The notes beneath the pieces were generated by a model. The model had not been told where the DNA came from. It saw only the letters and a program-made list of their open reading frames with translations, and did no database searches. A program made the position numbers and the translations under genes. Below, one piece after another: positions 43,341-53,028 of a stretch of 64,000 bases of DNA; positions within the stretch are counted from its first letter, which is position 1; each line of letters begins with the position of its first letter. The DNA comes from Clostridium sp. Marseille-P2415. GTDB taxonomy: Bacteria; Bacillota; Clostridia; Lachnospirales; Lachnospiraceae. The stretch spans positions 497,006 to 561,005 of the forward strand of contig NZ_LT732526.1 in assembly GCF_900155545.1 (NCBI RefSeq), given 5' to 3'.

Positions 43341-43407
43341 ACAATCAAACTTTTTCCCTCCCCTATGCAAATTTTGGAAGTCAACAGGTACAATTTTGGC
43401 ACATGAC

Positions 43408-43435
43408 TTGAAAAGCTGGTCAGAAACTGTAAAAT
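43408..43435 (+). promoter_or_regulatory. Promoter of the unknown membrane protein gene
   Basis: TTGAAA and TAAAAT with a 16-bp spacer, about 100 bp before the start. A second TATAAT at 43441-43446 lacks a -35. Confidence 0.45.
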
Positions 43436-43537
43436 AAATATATAATTCAGTATATTCCTGAATCCGGGGCATCAACAAATCAACAGGTCGCTGTTATTGT
43501 CAGTAACGGCAAGAGGATACAATGGGGGGAAAGAGAA

Positions 43538-44296
43538 GTGGAAGTCAGCATGGCTGGGAAAAGAAATGTATATTTTACGATTGCAGTAATTGGTATTTTT
43601 GTCTGGTTTGAAGGCTGGACTTTATTTTTCACCGGCTTGTCAAAAATCATAATCAAGGCGGTGCTGCCACTTCCATTTTTTAGCGGCAGTACAGTTGACC
43701 TGTTCATTCAGGCGGTCATTGAATATGGAGAAACAGTCATATTGCTGCTGGTCCTATCCCAATGCATGCTGGAAAAAGGGGAAAGAAGGGCCCGATATAA
43801 GAAATCCCTCTATCTATATTCTGCCCTGGGAGTGTTCCCGGAAAGATATCTGATTCTTCTGTTAAATTATATCATGTTCAGCTATGGCGCGTCCGTGCTG
43901 GAGATCATAGTGGGAACGGCAGCAGCGAAACTGTTATACATTTTTTCCATAATGGTATTCGTATGCCGGCTTACCGTAAACAGAGGAGAACAAGCATTTC
44001 ATAAAGGAATACCGGACCAGAAATATTTTATCATTGCGGCAGCTGTAACGGTCTGCATAGCGGTATTGTGCTCGGCAAAGGAATGGCAGGATTATCAAAG
44101 AATCATGAATGGATGGGTAGAAATGGGATCCTATGGCATGTTTGATCTGGTGACCGCGGCGCGGCCGCATTATTCCGTGATCAATCAATGGATCCTTCCT
44201 TATCTGACCAGGATATGTGCAGTGCTGTATCTTATGCCGGTGAAAAAGGAAATAGAAAAGGAAGTGCCGGAAGAGTGCTTTGTTAAATGGCAGTAG
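43538..44296 (+). CDS. Multi-pass membrane protein, unknown
   Basis: 252 residues, not recognised. About six hydrophobic helices, starting at residue 12 (VYFTIAVIGIFVWFEGWTLFF). No catalytic motif or cysteine cluster is apparent, and the C-terminus is cytoplasmic and acidic/basic (VKKEIEKEVPEE). The GTG at 43538 is favoured by GGGGGGAAA upstream; ATG 43550 is possible. It has its own promoter and no close neighbours on its strand, so no function can be inferred. Confidence 0.72.
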   Translation: MEVSMAGKRNVYFTIAVIGIFVWFEGWTLFFTGLSKIIIKAVLPLPFFSGSTVDLFIQAVIEYGETVILLLVLSQCMLEKGERRARYKKSLYLYSALGVFPERYLILLLNYIMFSYGASVLEIIVGTAAAKLLYIFSIMVFVCRLTVNRGEQAFHKGIPDQKYFIIAAAVTVCIAVLCSAKEWQDYQRIMNGWVEMGSYGMFDLVTAARPHYSVINQWILPYLTRICAVLYLMPVKKEIEKEVPEECFVKWQ

Positions 44297-44320
44297 TCCT
44301 CAGGATTGATTTTGAAAGAA

Positions 44321-44363
44321 GGCCGGCACCTTTATGCGCCGGCCGGTATCTCCTGATTTTTAA
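44321..44363 (-). terminator. Possible ychF terminator
   Basis: GGCCGGC and GCCGGCC pair around a ten-base loop, between convergent genes. The T-run on the minus strand is short (CTTCTTTC), so confidence is limited. Confidence 0.4.
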
Positions 44364-44387
44364 ACGTGATCACCATTTGAAAATACT

Positions 44388-45485
44388 CTATACATTAAAG
44401 CGGAACAGGACAACATCGCCGTCCTTAACCACATATTCCTTACCTTCCACCCGGACCAGACCTTTTTCCTTAGCAGCGCTGTAGCTTTTACAATCCAGAA
44501 GATCCTGGTAATTCACGACTTCCGCACGGATAAAACCGCGCTCAAAATCGGAGTGGATCTTTCCGGCTGCCTGAGGTGCCTTGGTTCCTTCCTTGATTGT
44601 CCATGCTCTTGTCTCGGTGGGGCCGGCAGTTAAGTAACTGATGAGTCCGAGTAAATGGTAGCTTGCTGCGATCAGTTTTTCAAGGCCGGATTCCGTAAGG
44701 CCTAAATCCTCCAGGAACATCTTTTTTTCGTCTTCTTCCAGTTCTGCGATCTCCTGTTCGATCTGGGCACAGATCACGAAAACCTCACTGTTATTCTCTT
44801 TGGCAAATTCCCGGACCTTTTCCACATAATCATTGGAAGCTCCGTCATCGGCTAAGTCATTCTCGTTCACATTTGCAGCGAAGATGACAGGTTTAAACGT
44901 GAGAAGGTTCAGCGTGGAAATGAAATCCCTTTCTTCTTCATCCTGGGTCTCCATGCTTCTTGCCAGATTTCCGTTCTCTAAGTGGGACTTGATTCTCTTT
45001 AAGATCTCCAGTTCTTTTGCCAGGGATTTATCGTTCATGGCTCCCTTGGTGGTCTTTGCGATGCGGCGGTCCAGGATTTCCAAATCGGAAAAAATCAGTT
45101 CCAGATCAATGGTTTCAATATCGCGCAGCGGATCCACACTTCCCTCCACATGGATTACATTGGTATCCTCAAAGCAGCGCACCACATGAACGATGGCATC
45201 TACTTCACGGATGTTGGAAAGAAACTGGTTGCCCAGACCTTCTCCCTTGGAAGCCCCTTTTACGAGCCCTGCAATATCGACAAATTCGATCACGGCAGGG
45301 GTGATTTTTGCGGAATCATAAAGAGCGGCCAGCTGCCCTAAGCGTACATCCGGAACGGGAACAACTCCTACGTTGGGATCAATGGTACAGAATGGGTAGT
45401 TGGCAGACTCTGCCCCGGCCTTCGTGAGAGAATTAAACAGAGTGCTTTTACCTACGTTCGGCAATCCGACAATACCTAATTTCAT
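44388..45485 (-). CDS. ychF: Redox-regulated ATPase YchF (Ola1 family)
   Basis: 365 residues. G1 is [12 protein letters not shown] (residues 7-18), G3 [16 protein letters not shown] and the ATP-favouring NVNEND replaces the NKxD of GTPases. The C-terminal TGS domain ([15 protein letters not shown] then [11 protein letters not shown]) is complete. It is a ribosome-associated P-loop ATPase linked to translation and oxidative stress. The ATG at 45485 follows AGGAAGG; the ATG at 45518 has no RBS. It is alone on the minus strand. Confidence 0.96.
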   Translation of the reverse strand: MKLGIVGLPNVGKSTLFNSLTKAGAESANYPFCTIDPNVGVVPVPDVRLGQLAALYDSAKITPAVIEFVDIAGLVKGASKGEGLGNQFLSNIREVDAIVHVVRCFEDTNVIHVEGSVDPLRDIETIDLELIFSDLEILDRRIAKTTKGAMNDKSLAKELEILKRIKSHLENGNLARSMETQDEEERDFISTLNLLTFKPVIFAANVNENDLADDGASNDYVEKVREFAKENNSEVFVICAQIEQEIAELEEDEKKMFLEDLGLTESGLEKLIAASYHLLGLISYLTAGPTETRAWTIKEGTKAPQAAGKIHSDFERGFIRAEVVNYQDLLDCKSYSAAKEKGLVRVEGKEYVVKDGDVVLFRFNV

Positions 45486-45635
45486 AGCAATTACCTTCCT
45501 AATATTGTTTATATTCATGGTTGATTTTTATCTACAACTAATATAGAATATCATATTATCCGCAAAAATAAAAGAGAAAAACGCAAGAATCAACCCCTTT
45601 GTCGAATTATAGACGAATATGTCGGGCGAATCTGT

Positions 45636-45664
45636 TTGATTTTTGTGTTTTCACGGGGTAAAAT
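45636..45664 (+). promoter_or_regulatory. lgt promoter
   Basis: TTGATT and TAAAAT with a 17-bp spacer, 27 bp before the ATG at 45692. Confidence 0.6.
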
Positions 45665-45691
45665 AAAGAAAACATCGAAAGGAGAAGACGA

Positions 45692-46570
45692 ATGGCAAAT
45701 ACGGCAGATATTAGTTTTGTGCATTTGGGAATTACGATTAACCATCTGCAGAACAGTATCTCGATATTTGGATTCCGCATTGCATTCTACGGTATTATCA
45801 TAGGGATTGGAATATTGGCAGGCCTGTGGGTTGCGGCAAGTGATGCAAAGCGCCGGGGACAAGATCCGGATATTTATCTGGACTTTGCCCTGTATGCAAT
45901 CATATTTTCTATTATAGGTGCCCGAATCTATTATGTGGTATTTGATTGGGACAATTATAAAGACGACCTGCTTCAAATTTTGAATCTCAGGGCAGGGGGA
46001 CTGGCAATCTATGGAGGTGTCATAGGTGCTGTCATAACCCTTATCGTTTACGCCAGGGTGAAGAAACTTTCCTTCTTTTCCTTGGCTGACACCGGATGCC
46101 TTGGCTTGATAACCGGACAAATTATAGGAAGATGGGGAAACTTCTTTAATTGCGAAGCGTTTGGCGGATATACCGACGGCCTGTTTGCTATGAGAATCAG
46201 AAGAGCGCTGGTTAATGAGAATATGATATCTAGGGAGCTTTTAAATCATCTGATCGTAAAAGACGGGGTTGAATATATACAGGTGCATCCTACCTTCTTA
46301 TACGAATCAGTCTGGAATCTCTGCGTTCTGATATTTATGCTTTGGTACCGAAAACGCAAGAGATTTGATGGAGAGATGCTTCTTATCTACCTGCTTGGCT
46401 ACGGTTTGGGACGAGTATGGATAGAAGGAATCCGTACGGACCAGCTAATATTCTTTGGTACTGGCATTCCGGTGTCTCAGGCACTGTCATTAATTCTGGT
46501 AGCGATATCAACTCTTGTGCTCTTCTGCAAACACAGACAGATACGAAAAAAGAGCAAAGGAGAAGTATGA
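45692..46570 (+). CDS. lgt: Prolipoprotein diacylglyceryl transferase
   Basis: 292 residues, with about seven helices. It transfers diacylglycerol from phosphatidylglycerol to the lipobox cysteine of preprolipoproteins, such as the binding protein at 1275 and the TPR lipoprotein at 16138. Motifs are the Lgt signature GRWGNFFNCEAFGG (with invariant Arg) and HPTFLYESVWNL. RBS AAAGGAGA precedes the ATG. It overlaps nothing, but its stop lies next to the Spo0E-like start, so the two are one transcript. Confidence 0.96.
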   Translation: MANTADISFVHLGITINHLQNSISIFGFRIAFYGIIIGIGILAGLWVAASDAKRRGQDPDIYLDFALYAIIFSIIGARIYYVVFDWDNYKDDLLQILNLRAGGLAIYGGVIGAVITLIVYARVKKLSFFSLADTGCLGLITGQIIGRWGNFFNCEAFGGYTDGLFAMRIRRALVNENMISRELLNHLIVKDGVEYIQVHPTFLYESVWNLCVLIFMLWYRKRKRFDGEMLLIYLLGYGLGRVWIEGIRTDQLIFFGTGIPVSQALSLILVAISTLVLFCKHRQIRKKSKGEV

Positions 46571-46571
46571 T

Positions 46572-46724
46572 ATGATGATGTCAAAAGAAGAGTTAATACG
46601 TGATATTGAAGAAGCGAGGGAAAGATTAAATATAAGCATTGAACACGATGATGAAGACGTTATTTATCACAGAAGCATAGAGCTGGATAAATTAATTGAA
46701 CAATATATTGCAGCAGGCTATTAA
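46572..46724 (+). CDS. Spo0E-family aspartyl-phosphate phosphatase
   Basis: 50 residues, typical of this tiny family. The helical hairpin (EELIRDIEEARERLN) ends in the conserved SIELDKLIEQYI, whose Ser-x-x-Leu-Asp core contacts the phosphorylated receiver. Family members dephosphorylate Spo0A~P and so delay sporulation. The first of three consecutive ATGs (46572) lies eight bases after AAAGGAGA, which is inside the end of lgt. Its promoter is therefore shared with lgt. Very short length keeps some doubt. Confidence 0.85.
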   Translation: MMMSKEELIRDIEEARERLNISIEHDDEDVIYHRSIELDKLIEQYIAAGY

Positions 46725-46764
46725 GCGGAAAAGATCGTTATACATTTTGTGTGAGCTTAAGAAG

Positions 46765-46798
46765 AACACGGGAAGAGATATTCCTCCCGTGTTTTTTT
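46765..46798 (+). terminator. Terminator between the Spo0E-like gene and mraZ
   Basis: AACACGGGA and TCCCGTGTT with an 11-base loop and a following T7 run. Confidence 0.85.
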
Positions 46799-46902
46799 CT
46801 GCCCTCATATATTTTTTTTGCCCTTTTATAGAAAATAGTGGGAAATAACAGCCTTTCTCTTTGATGCAGCTAAATTAAATTGAAATTTCTTCGAAAATCT
46901 CC

Positions 46903-46931
46903 TTGCTATTTCCCAATAAATGTACTAGAAT
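46903..46931 (+). promoter_or_regulatory. mraZ (dcw cluster) promoter
   Basis: TTGCTA and TAGAAT with a 17-bp spacer, 90 bp upstream of the mraZ ATG. The MraZ repeats begin ten bases downstream. Confidence 0.65.
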
Positions 46932-46940
46932 GAAACTACA

Positions 46941-46990
46941 AGTGGAGGAAAGTGGTACAAAGTGGTAGAAAATGGTGGGAAAGTGGTTTG
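46941..46990 (+). repeat. MraZ-box array (five copies)
   Basis: Five tandem copies of an AGTGG/ATGGT-type unit in exact or near 10-bp phase: AGTGGAGGAA, AGTGGTACAA, AGTGGTAGAA, AATGGTGGGA and AAGTGGTTTG. The conserved TGG core every 10 bp is the known operator of MraZ, which binds such repeats with one face of its octamer ring. The block sits between the promoter and the mraZ start, so autoregulation of the dcw operon is likely. Confidence 0.8.
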
Positions 46991-47021
46991 ACCCCTACCA
47001 GTGTACAAGCAGGTGATTGGT

Positions 47022-47447
47022 ATGTTCATGGGCGAATACAATCATACAGTCGATGCGAAGGGACGTCTCATTGTCCCATCAAAATTCAGAGAGCAGCTTG
47101 GAGAGGAATTCGTCGTGACGAAGGGCTTAGACGGCTGTTTATTTGTGTATGATAATCGTGAGTGGACTGCCCTGGAAGAAAAATTAAAAAGCCTGCCGCT
47201 GACTAACACCAATGCCAGAAAGTTTTCGAGATTCTTTCTGGCCGGCGCCACCTCCTGTGAAGTGGACAAGCAGGGAAGAATCCTGCTTCCGGCAGTATTA
47301 AGAGAGCATGCAGGGATTGAAAAGGATGCAGTGCTTGTAGGAGTAGGAAGCCGTATCGAAATCTGGAGTAAGGATGCATGGACAGCAGCCAATACCTATG
47401 AAGATATGGAAGAAATTGCGGAAGCTATGGAAGGACTTGGTATATGA
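47022..47447 (+). CDS. mraZ: Transcriptional regulator MraZ
   Basis: 141 residues of two tandem AbrB/SpoVT-like halves: residues 1-50 ([20 protein letters not shown]) and 75-120 ([20 protein letters not shown]), each with the D-x-K/Q-GR core. It is a repressor of the division cluster in other bacteria. The ATG at 47022 is a good MraZ start and has AGGTGAT upstream. The gene overlaps rsmH by four bases. Its own operator is at 46941-46990. Confidence 0.96.
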   Translation: MFMGEYNHTVDAKGRLIVPSKFREQLGEEFVVTKGLDGCLFVYDNREWTALEEKLKSLPLTNTNARKFSRFFLAGATSCEVDKQGRILLPAVLREHAGIEKDAVLVGVGSRIEIWSKDAWTAANTYEDMEEIAEAMEGLGI

Positions 47448-48382
47448 TGTTTGAACACAAGTCAGTGCTGCTTTATGAGACCATTGACAGCCTGAATGTA
47501 AAGCCGGACGGGATTTATGTGGACGGAACACTGGGAGGAGGCGGACACGCTCTGGAAGTGTGTAAGCGTCTCGGAGAATACGGAAGATTAATCGGAATTG
47601 ATCAGGATGCGGATGCCATATCGGCAGCCGGTTCGCGGCTGAAGGATTATGAAGATAAGACAACAGTCGTAAGGAGCAATTACGAAAACATACAGATGGT
47701 ACTAAAAGATTTGGGGATTGAAAGGGTGGACGGAATTTACTTAGACCTGGGGGTATCCTCTTACCAGCTTGACATGCCGGAAAGAGGATTTACCTACAGG
47801 GAGGATGACGCGCCCCTCGATATGCGGATGGATCAGCGGAATGAACAGACTGCAGCCGATATCATCAATACCTACAGCGAATTTGATTTATACCGGATCA
47901 TACGGGATTATGGAGAGGACAAGTTCGCGAAGAATATCGCAAAGCATATTGTAAAAGCCAGAGAAGCAAAGCCCATTGAGACAACAGGAGAATTAACGGA
48001 AATCATTAAGGAAGCCATCCCGGCAAAAGTAAGAGCAGTGGGAGGACACCCGTCGAAACGGACATTTCAGGCGATACGGATCGAACTGAATAAGGAACTT
48101 GAAGTTCTCAATAAGTCCATTGATACGATGATTGATCTGTTAAATCCGGGTGGACGTCTTTCCATTATTACGTTCCATTCCCTGGAAGACAGAATCGTCA
48201 AGACAAGGTTTCGGATCAATGAGAATCCATGTACCTGTCCGCCGGACTTTCCGGTTTGTGTCTGTGGGAAGGTAAGCAAGGGAAAGGTTATTACAAGAAA
48301 GCCCATTGTGCCTACAGAGGAAGAAATCGAAGAAAACAAACGTTCAAAGAGTTCAAAACTTCGGGTTTTTGAACGAATTTAA
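47444..48382 (+). CDS. rsmH: 16S rRNA (cytosine-1402-N4)-methyltransferase
   Basis: 312 residues. SAM site [17 protein letters not shown] (about 24-40), [10 protein letters not shown], and [10 protein letters not shown] are all RsmH signatures. The late [21 protein letters not shown] is catalytic-site text. It methylates C1402 in the ribosomal decoding centre. Formerly named MraW. It overlaps mraZ by four bases (ATGATG) and is followed by ftsL. Confidence 0.97.
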   Translation: MMFEHKSVLLYETIDSLNVKPDGIYVDGTLGGGGHALEVCKRLGEYGRLIGIDQDADAISAAGSRLKDYEDKTTVVRSNYENIQMVLKDLGIERVDGIYLDLGVSSYQLDMPERGFTYREDDAPLDMRMDQRNEQTAADIINTYSEFDLYRIIRDYGEDKFAKNIAKHIVKAREAKPIETTGELTEIIKEAIPAKVRAVGGHPSKRTFQAIRIELNKELEVLNKSIDTMIDLLNPGGRLSIITFHSLEDRIVKTRFRINENPCTCPPDFPVCVCGKVSKGKVITRKPIVPTEEEIEENKRSKSSKLRVFERI

Positions 48383-48399
48383 AGAAGGAGGAAAAGAGA

Positions 48400-48882
48400 G
48401 TGGCTGCAAGAAAGAATGTGCGTTCCTATCAGAATACTGCTTACGTGCAGGGAAACACTGTTCGTAAAGTCATGCCGGCCCGCATGCCGGTTCATACCCC
48501 GGATGAAGTCCGCCGTCCGTCCGTAAACCATCGGGTCAGGCGTAATCGTGAAAAAGCTTTGCAGATGGATCTGCCCTATGTTATCATGCTGACCATTGCT
48601 GCAGTCTGTACTCTCTGCCTGTGCGTGAACTATCTGCATCTGCAGTCTTCTATTACAGCCAATATTCATGGTATTGAGACTTTGGAAACGCAGCTTGAAA
48701 ATTTAAAAACTGAAAATGATGCATTGGAAATGAACATTAATACTTCCGTCGATTTAGATCATGTGTATAAAGTAGCCACTGAGGAACTTGGTATGGTCTA
48801 TGCAAATAAAGATCAGATCCTTCACTATGATAAGACGGAAAGTGAGTATGTAAGACAGAATGAGGACATCCCGAAACATTAA
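48400..48882 (+). CDS. ftsL: Cell-division protein FtsL
   Basis: 160 residues. A basic cytoplasmic N-terminus (about 1-65) precedes one helix (VIMLTIAAVCTLCLCVNYL) and an extracellular coiled coil (ETLETQLENLKTENDALEMN). This architecture and the location between rsmH and the first transpeptidase identify FtsL even without strong sequence conservation. A GTG start follows AGGAGG. The C-terminus overlaps the next gene by 23 bp. It recruits the divisome with FtsB/DivIC-type partners. Confidence 0.88.
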   Translation: MAARKNVRSYQNTAYVQGNTVRKVMPARMPVHTPDEVRRPSVNHRVRRNREKALQMDLPYVIMLTIAAVCTLCLCVNYLHLQSSITANIHGIETLETQLENLKTENDALEMNINTSVDLDHVYKVATEELGMVYANKDQILHYDKTESEYVRQNEDIPKH

Positions 48883-51106
48883 CAAAAACAGGAATAACAA
48901 GAGTAAGGTATTTCCCCGTTATATGCAGGAGAAGCTGGCGATTACTGTTCTGGTAATTACGCTGGCTTTGTTTGCATTAGTTATGGTCCTTTATAATCTG
49001 ATGACAAGTAAAAAGGAAGATTACAACCAGATCGTTCTATCCCAGCAGGAATATGACAGCCGTGTGATTCCCTTTAAGCGCGGCGACATTCTGGACCGTA
49101 ACGGAACTTATCTGGCAACCAGTGAAAAGGTTTACAACCTGATCCTGGATCCCAAGCAGATCATGTCGGATTCGGAGGCATATCTGGAGCCCACGGTCAC
49201 GGCCCTGACAGAATGTTTCGGGTATGACCGGACTGAGATCATGAACCTGATACAGGAAAAGAAGGATAAGCAGTACATACGCTATGCAAAGCAGCTCACC
49301 TATAATGATAAAGAGAATTATGAGAAATACAAGGCCGGAAAAACAGAGGAACTTAAGAAAGAGAGGCAGGCCATTAAGGGCATCTGGTTTGAGGATGAGT
49401 ATAAAAGGGTATATCCCTATAATTCCCTGGGCTGTAACATGATTGGCTTTGCTAACGGTGACGGAATGGCTGGAACCGGCGGAATGGAACAGTATTATAA
49501 TACGACCCTTATGGGAACCAACGGCAGGGAATACGGATACTTAAACGACGATTCCAATTTAGAGCGCGTGATTAAACCTGCCACCAACGGCAATACGGTG
49601 GTTTCTACCATGGACGCCAATGTGCAGAAAATTGTGGAAAAATACATCAATGAGTGGGAACAGCAGACGGGGAGCAAGCGGGTAGGCGTGCTTGTTATGG
49701 ACCCGAATAACGGTGAGGTCCTGGCAATGGCAAATGATAAGGCCTTTGACTTAAACAATCCCCGTGATTTGAGGCCGGAGTATACCGATGAAGTGCTGCG
49801 GGAACTTGGAATCCAGGAAGCGATCGATGATTACAAGAGAAAGAATAAAGATGCGGCGCCTTTAACAGCGGAAAATGTTTCCGGGCATTATACCAATGAA
49901 GAAATCATGTCCTTCGGAACCCAGGTGGCATGGAACCAGACCTGGCGAAATTTCTGCATCAGCGATGGATTTGAACCGGGATCAACGGAAAAGATATTTA
50001 CCGTTTCCGCAGCACTGGAAGAGGGTGCGATCACAGGGAATGAAACGTATGAGTGCAATAAATTCCTGGAGGTCGGAGGGCATAAAATCAACTGCGTCAG
50101 CCGGTACGGACATGGCCTGCTAACGGTGGAGCAGGGACTGATGAAATCCTGTAATGTGGTCATGATGCGGATCGCCCAGCAGATCGGAAAGGAGAAATTC
50201 TATAAATACCAGCAGATTTTCGGATTTGGTTCCAAGACGGGAATCGATCTTCCGGGGGAAGCGGATAACAAGACCCTGATCTATACTGCAGATACGGCAG
50301 GCCCTACGGATCTGGCAACCAACTCCTTTGGACAGAACTTCAGCACCACCATGATCCAGATGGCTGCCGCATATTGTTCCGTGATAAACGGAGGCTCTTA
50401 TTATGAGCCTCATGTAGTAAAACAGATTCTCAATGAGCAGGGTGCGGTAATCAAAAAAGTGGATCCGGTCCTTGTAAGAGAGACGGTATCAGAATCTACC
50501 ACCAAATTTATTAACGAGGCACTGTTCAAAACCGTTAATGCAGAAGGAGGTACCGGAGGCGCCGCTAAAGTTGCGGGATATAAAATCGCCGGAAAGACCG
50601 GTACAGCGGAAAAAATCCCCCGTGATAAAACCAATTACGTGGTTTCATTCCTGGGCTATGCGCCGTCGGACAATCCTCAGGTTCTGGTTTATGTGGTGGT
50701 TGATGAGCCTCATGTGGAGGATCAGCCCCACAGCACTTATGCCAGCGGGATTTTCCAGAAGATCATGACAGAACTTCTTCCTTATTTAAATATATTCCCT
50801 GATACGGATGTTGAACCCACGCTTCCTTCAGGAGAAGAGGCAAAGCTTCCGGAACAGGAAGGGATCACCAGTGAAACACAGGCAGCTTCCGAGGGTGAGA
50901 CGGCTGCAGAGGAATCCGGTACAGCAGAGACAACAGGAGCCGTTCCTACCATGGAAAATGGCCAGCAGGTTCCGGAAGAGTACTTAAATCCTTCCGAGGA
51001 ATTCATTGACAGGCCGGAAGGCGGGGAAGGTTCCAACCTCCCGGCCGCACTTCCGGGGCAAAGCGGACAGGACGGACAAACGGCGGAAGAAACGAAAGCC
51101 CAGTAA
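48860..51106 (+). CDS. Class B penicillin-binding protein (FtsI/PbpB type)
   Basis: 748 residues. One membrane anchor (about 30-50) precedes a PBP dimerisation domain and the transpeptidase domain. Active-site pieces are GSTEK (SxxK), SCN and KTGTAEK. The Phe/Met usual at the third SxxK position is Glu here. The last 100 residues are a low-complexity Glu/Thr/Ser-rich tail, with no PASTA domains. It sits in the PbpB position, between ftsL and a second transpeptidase, so septal cross-linking is the likely role. Confidence 0.92.
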   Translation: MRTSRNINKNRNNKSKVFPRYMQEKLAITVLVITLALFALVMVLYNLMTSKKEDYNQIVLSQQEYDSRVIPFKRGDILDRNGTYLATSEKVYNLILDPKQIMSDSEAYLEPTVTALTECFGYDRTEIMNLIQEKKDKQYIRYAKQLTYNDKENYEKYKAGKTEELKKERQAIKGIWFEDEYKRVYPYNSLGCNMIGFANGDGMAGTGGMEQYYNTTLMGTNGREYGYLNDDSNLERVIKPATNGNTVVSTMDANVQKIVEKYINEWEQQTGSKRVGVLVMDPNNGEVLAMANDKAFDLNNPRDLRPEYTDEVLRELGIQEAIDDYKRKNKDAAPLTAENVSGHYTNEEIMSFGTQVAWNQTWRNFCISDGFEPGSTEKIFTVSAALEEGAITGNETYECNKFLEVGGHKINCVSRYGHGLLTVEQGLMKSCNVVMMRIAQQIGKEKFYKYQQIFGFGSKTGIDLPGEADNKTLIYTADTAGPTDLATNSFGQNFSTTMIQMAAAYCSVINGGSYYEPHVVKQILNEQGAVIKKVDPVLVRETVSESTTKFINEALFKTVNAEGGTGGAAKVAGYKIAGKTGTAEKIPRDKTNYVVSFLGYAPSDNPQVLVYVVVDEPHVEDQPHSTYASGIFQKIMTELLPYLNIFPDTDVEPTLPSGEEAKLPEQEGITSETQAASEGETAAEESGTAETTGAVPTMENGQQVPEEYLNPSEEFIDRPEGGEGSNLPAALPGQSGQDGQTAEETKAQ

Positions 51107-51146
51107 AGGGTGTTCCCTCAAAGGACTCATAAAAAGTTCGCAATTT

Positions 51147-51154
51147 CATATACT
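51147..51154 (+). promoter_or_regulatory. Possible sigma-E-like -10 upstream of the second PBP
   Basis: CATATACT matches the sporulation sigma-E -10 consensus CATACAHT at seven of eight positions. An upstream TCATAAA is a poor -35 at 13 bp. Weak evidence, noted because Bacillus spoVD is a sporulation gene at this position. Confidence 0.25.
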
Positions 51155-51181
51155 GTAACAATGAAGATGGTGGAGCAGTGT

Positions 51182-52942
51182 ATGAATTCGAATAAAACAC
51201 ATCACAGAGAGAAAATAGCCATCCTGTTTTTCCTGTTATTTCTTGCCATGACAGGACTTATGGGACGGCTTATTTTTCTAATGATCTTCCGTTCCGAACA
51301 TTACAGCGCCATGGCAGAGGACCTGCATGAGCGGGAGAGGACCATCAAAGCAGCCAGAGGAAATATCATTGATGCCAATGGAACTGTCATCGCCACCAAC
51401 CGGACGGTCTGCACCATATCGGTCATACACAATCAGGTCAAGAAACCGGATGAGGTCGTGGCGGTCCTTTCTAAAGAACTGGGGCTTAGCGAAGAGGAAG
51501 TGCGTAAGAAGGTAAAAAAATACAGTTCAAGGGAAATTATTAAAACCAATGTAGACAAGGCTCTGGGCGACCAGATCCGGTCCTATCACTTAGCAGGTGT
51601 AAAGGTGGATGAAGATTATAAGCGCTACTATCCGTACGATACCCTTGCTTCTACGGTTTTGGGGTTTACAGGAGGGGATAACCAGGGAATCATAGGATTG
51701 GAAGTAAAGTACGAGGATTATCTAAAAGGGCTGAACGGAAAAATTCTGACCATGTCAGATGCAGCCGGCATTGAAATCGAAAATGCAGCGGAGGACAGAA
51801 TCGAGCCTGTGGCAGGGCAGGATCTGTACATCAGCCTGGATGTGAATATCCAAAGATATTGTGAACAGGGCGCCTATCAGGTCATGGAGAAAAAAGGAGC
51901 CAAAAGAGTGTCGATCATAATCATGAATCCTCAGAATGGGGAAATCATGGCAATGGTGAACGCGCCGGAATTTAATTTAAACGATCCGTTTACACTAAAT
52001 ACCGGTTCAGAGGTTCCTGCTTCCGCAAAAGAAAAACAGGACCTGTTAAACCAGATGTGGAGAAATCACTGCATCAACGATACCTATGAGCCGGGGTCCA
52101 CCTTTAAAATCATAACCGCTGCCGCAGGGCTGGAAGCCGGAGTCGTAAAACTTGACGACCATTTCTCCTGTCCGGGCTTCCGGGTTGTGGAGGACCGGAA
52201 GATCAGGTGCCACAAGGTAGGCGGCCATGGCTCGGAAACATTCCTTCAGGGAATGATGAATTCCTGCAACCCGGTTTTGATTGATGTAGGACAGCGGCTG
52301 GGTGTGGATAATTATTATAAATATTTTGAACAGTTTGGCTTAAAGGGAAAGACCGGTATCGACCTTCCGGGGGAAGCGTCCACCATCATGCATAAAAAAG
52401 AAGATATGGGTCTTGTGGAACTGGCAACGGTTTCCTTTGGCCAGTCCTTTCAGATTACTCCTATGCAGCTGATCACCACAGCTTCTTCTATCATAAACGG
52501 CGGAAACCGAATCACACCTCATTTTGGGGTGAAGTCAGTGAGCGCGGATGGGGAAGCGGTCCATACTTTTACTTATCCGGTAAAGGAAGGGATTCTTTCC
52601 CCTGAGACCAGTGAAACCATGCGTTATATCCTGGAGCAGGTCGTATCGGAAGGAAGTGGAAAAAGGGCGAAACTTGACGGATACCGGATAGGCGGAAAAA
52701 CAGCTACATCCGAAAAACTGCCCCGGAGCTTAAAAAAGTATATCTCATCTTTTATAGGATTTGCACCGGCTGATAATCCCCAGGTTATTGCCCTTATTAC
52801 CATTGATGAACCCCAGGGGATTTACTATGGCGGAACCATTGCAGCACCGGTAATTGCTGACATTTTTAAGAATATTCTCCCTTACTTGGGAATCGAACCA
52901 ACCGAGGAAAAAACTGCATCTGCGATTCGAATCTATGGTTGA
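51182..52942 (+). CDS. Class B penicillin-binding protein, SpoVD position
   Basis: 586 residues. One membrane helix (about 14-36), the dimerisation domain, then the transpeptidase with GSTFK (catalytic Ser), SCN (MNSCNPVLI) and KTATSEK in place of KTG. No PASTA domains, unlike Bacillus SpoVD. It is next after the PbpB-type gene, the SpoVD position, so spore cortex or septal peptidoglycan synthesis is expected. The ATG at 51182 follows GGTGGAG; earlier in-frame starts lack an RBS. Confidence 0.9.
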   Translation: MNSNKTHHREKIAILFFLLFLAMTGLMGRLIFLMIFRSEHYSAMAEDLHERERTIKAARGNIIDANGTVIATNRTVCTISVIHNQVKKPDEVVAVLSKELGLSEEEVRKKVKKYSSREIIKTNVDKALGDQIRSYHLAGVKVDEDYKRYYPYDTLASTVLGFTGGDNQGIIGLEVKYEDYLKGLNGKILTMSDAAGIEIENAAEDRIEPVAGQDLYISLDVNIQRYCEQGAYQVMEKKGAKRVSIIIMNPQNGEIMAMVNAPEFNLNDPFTLNTGSEVPASAKEKQDLLNQMWRNHCINDTYEPGSTFKIITAAAGLEAGVVKLDDHFSCPGFRVVEDRKIRCHKVGGHGSETFLQGMMNSCNPVLIDVGQRLGVDNYYKYFEQFGLKGKTGIDLPGEASTIMHKKEDMGLVELATVSFGQSFQITPMQLITTASSIINGGNRITPHFGVKSVSADGEAVHTFTYPVKEGILSPETSETMRYILEQVVSEGSGKRAKLDGYRIGGKTATSEKLPRSLKKYISSFIGFAPADNPQVIALITIDEPQGIYYGGTIAAPVIADIFKNILPYLGIEPTEEKTASAIRIYG

Positions 52943-53028
52943 TTATTCAGGCAAAAAGACGTATACTACTTACTGTGGCATAATTTCCTTAGAATAATAT
53001 ACCAATACATAAAATATTGAGGTGTGAC

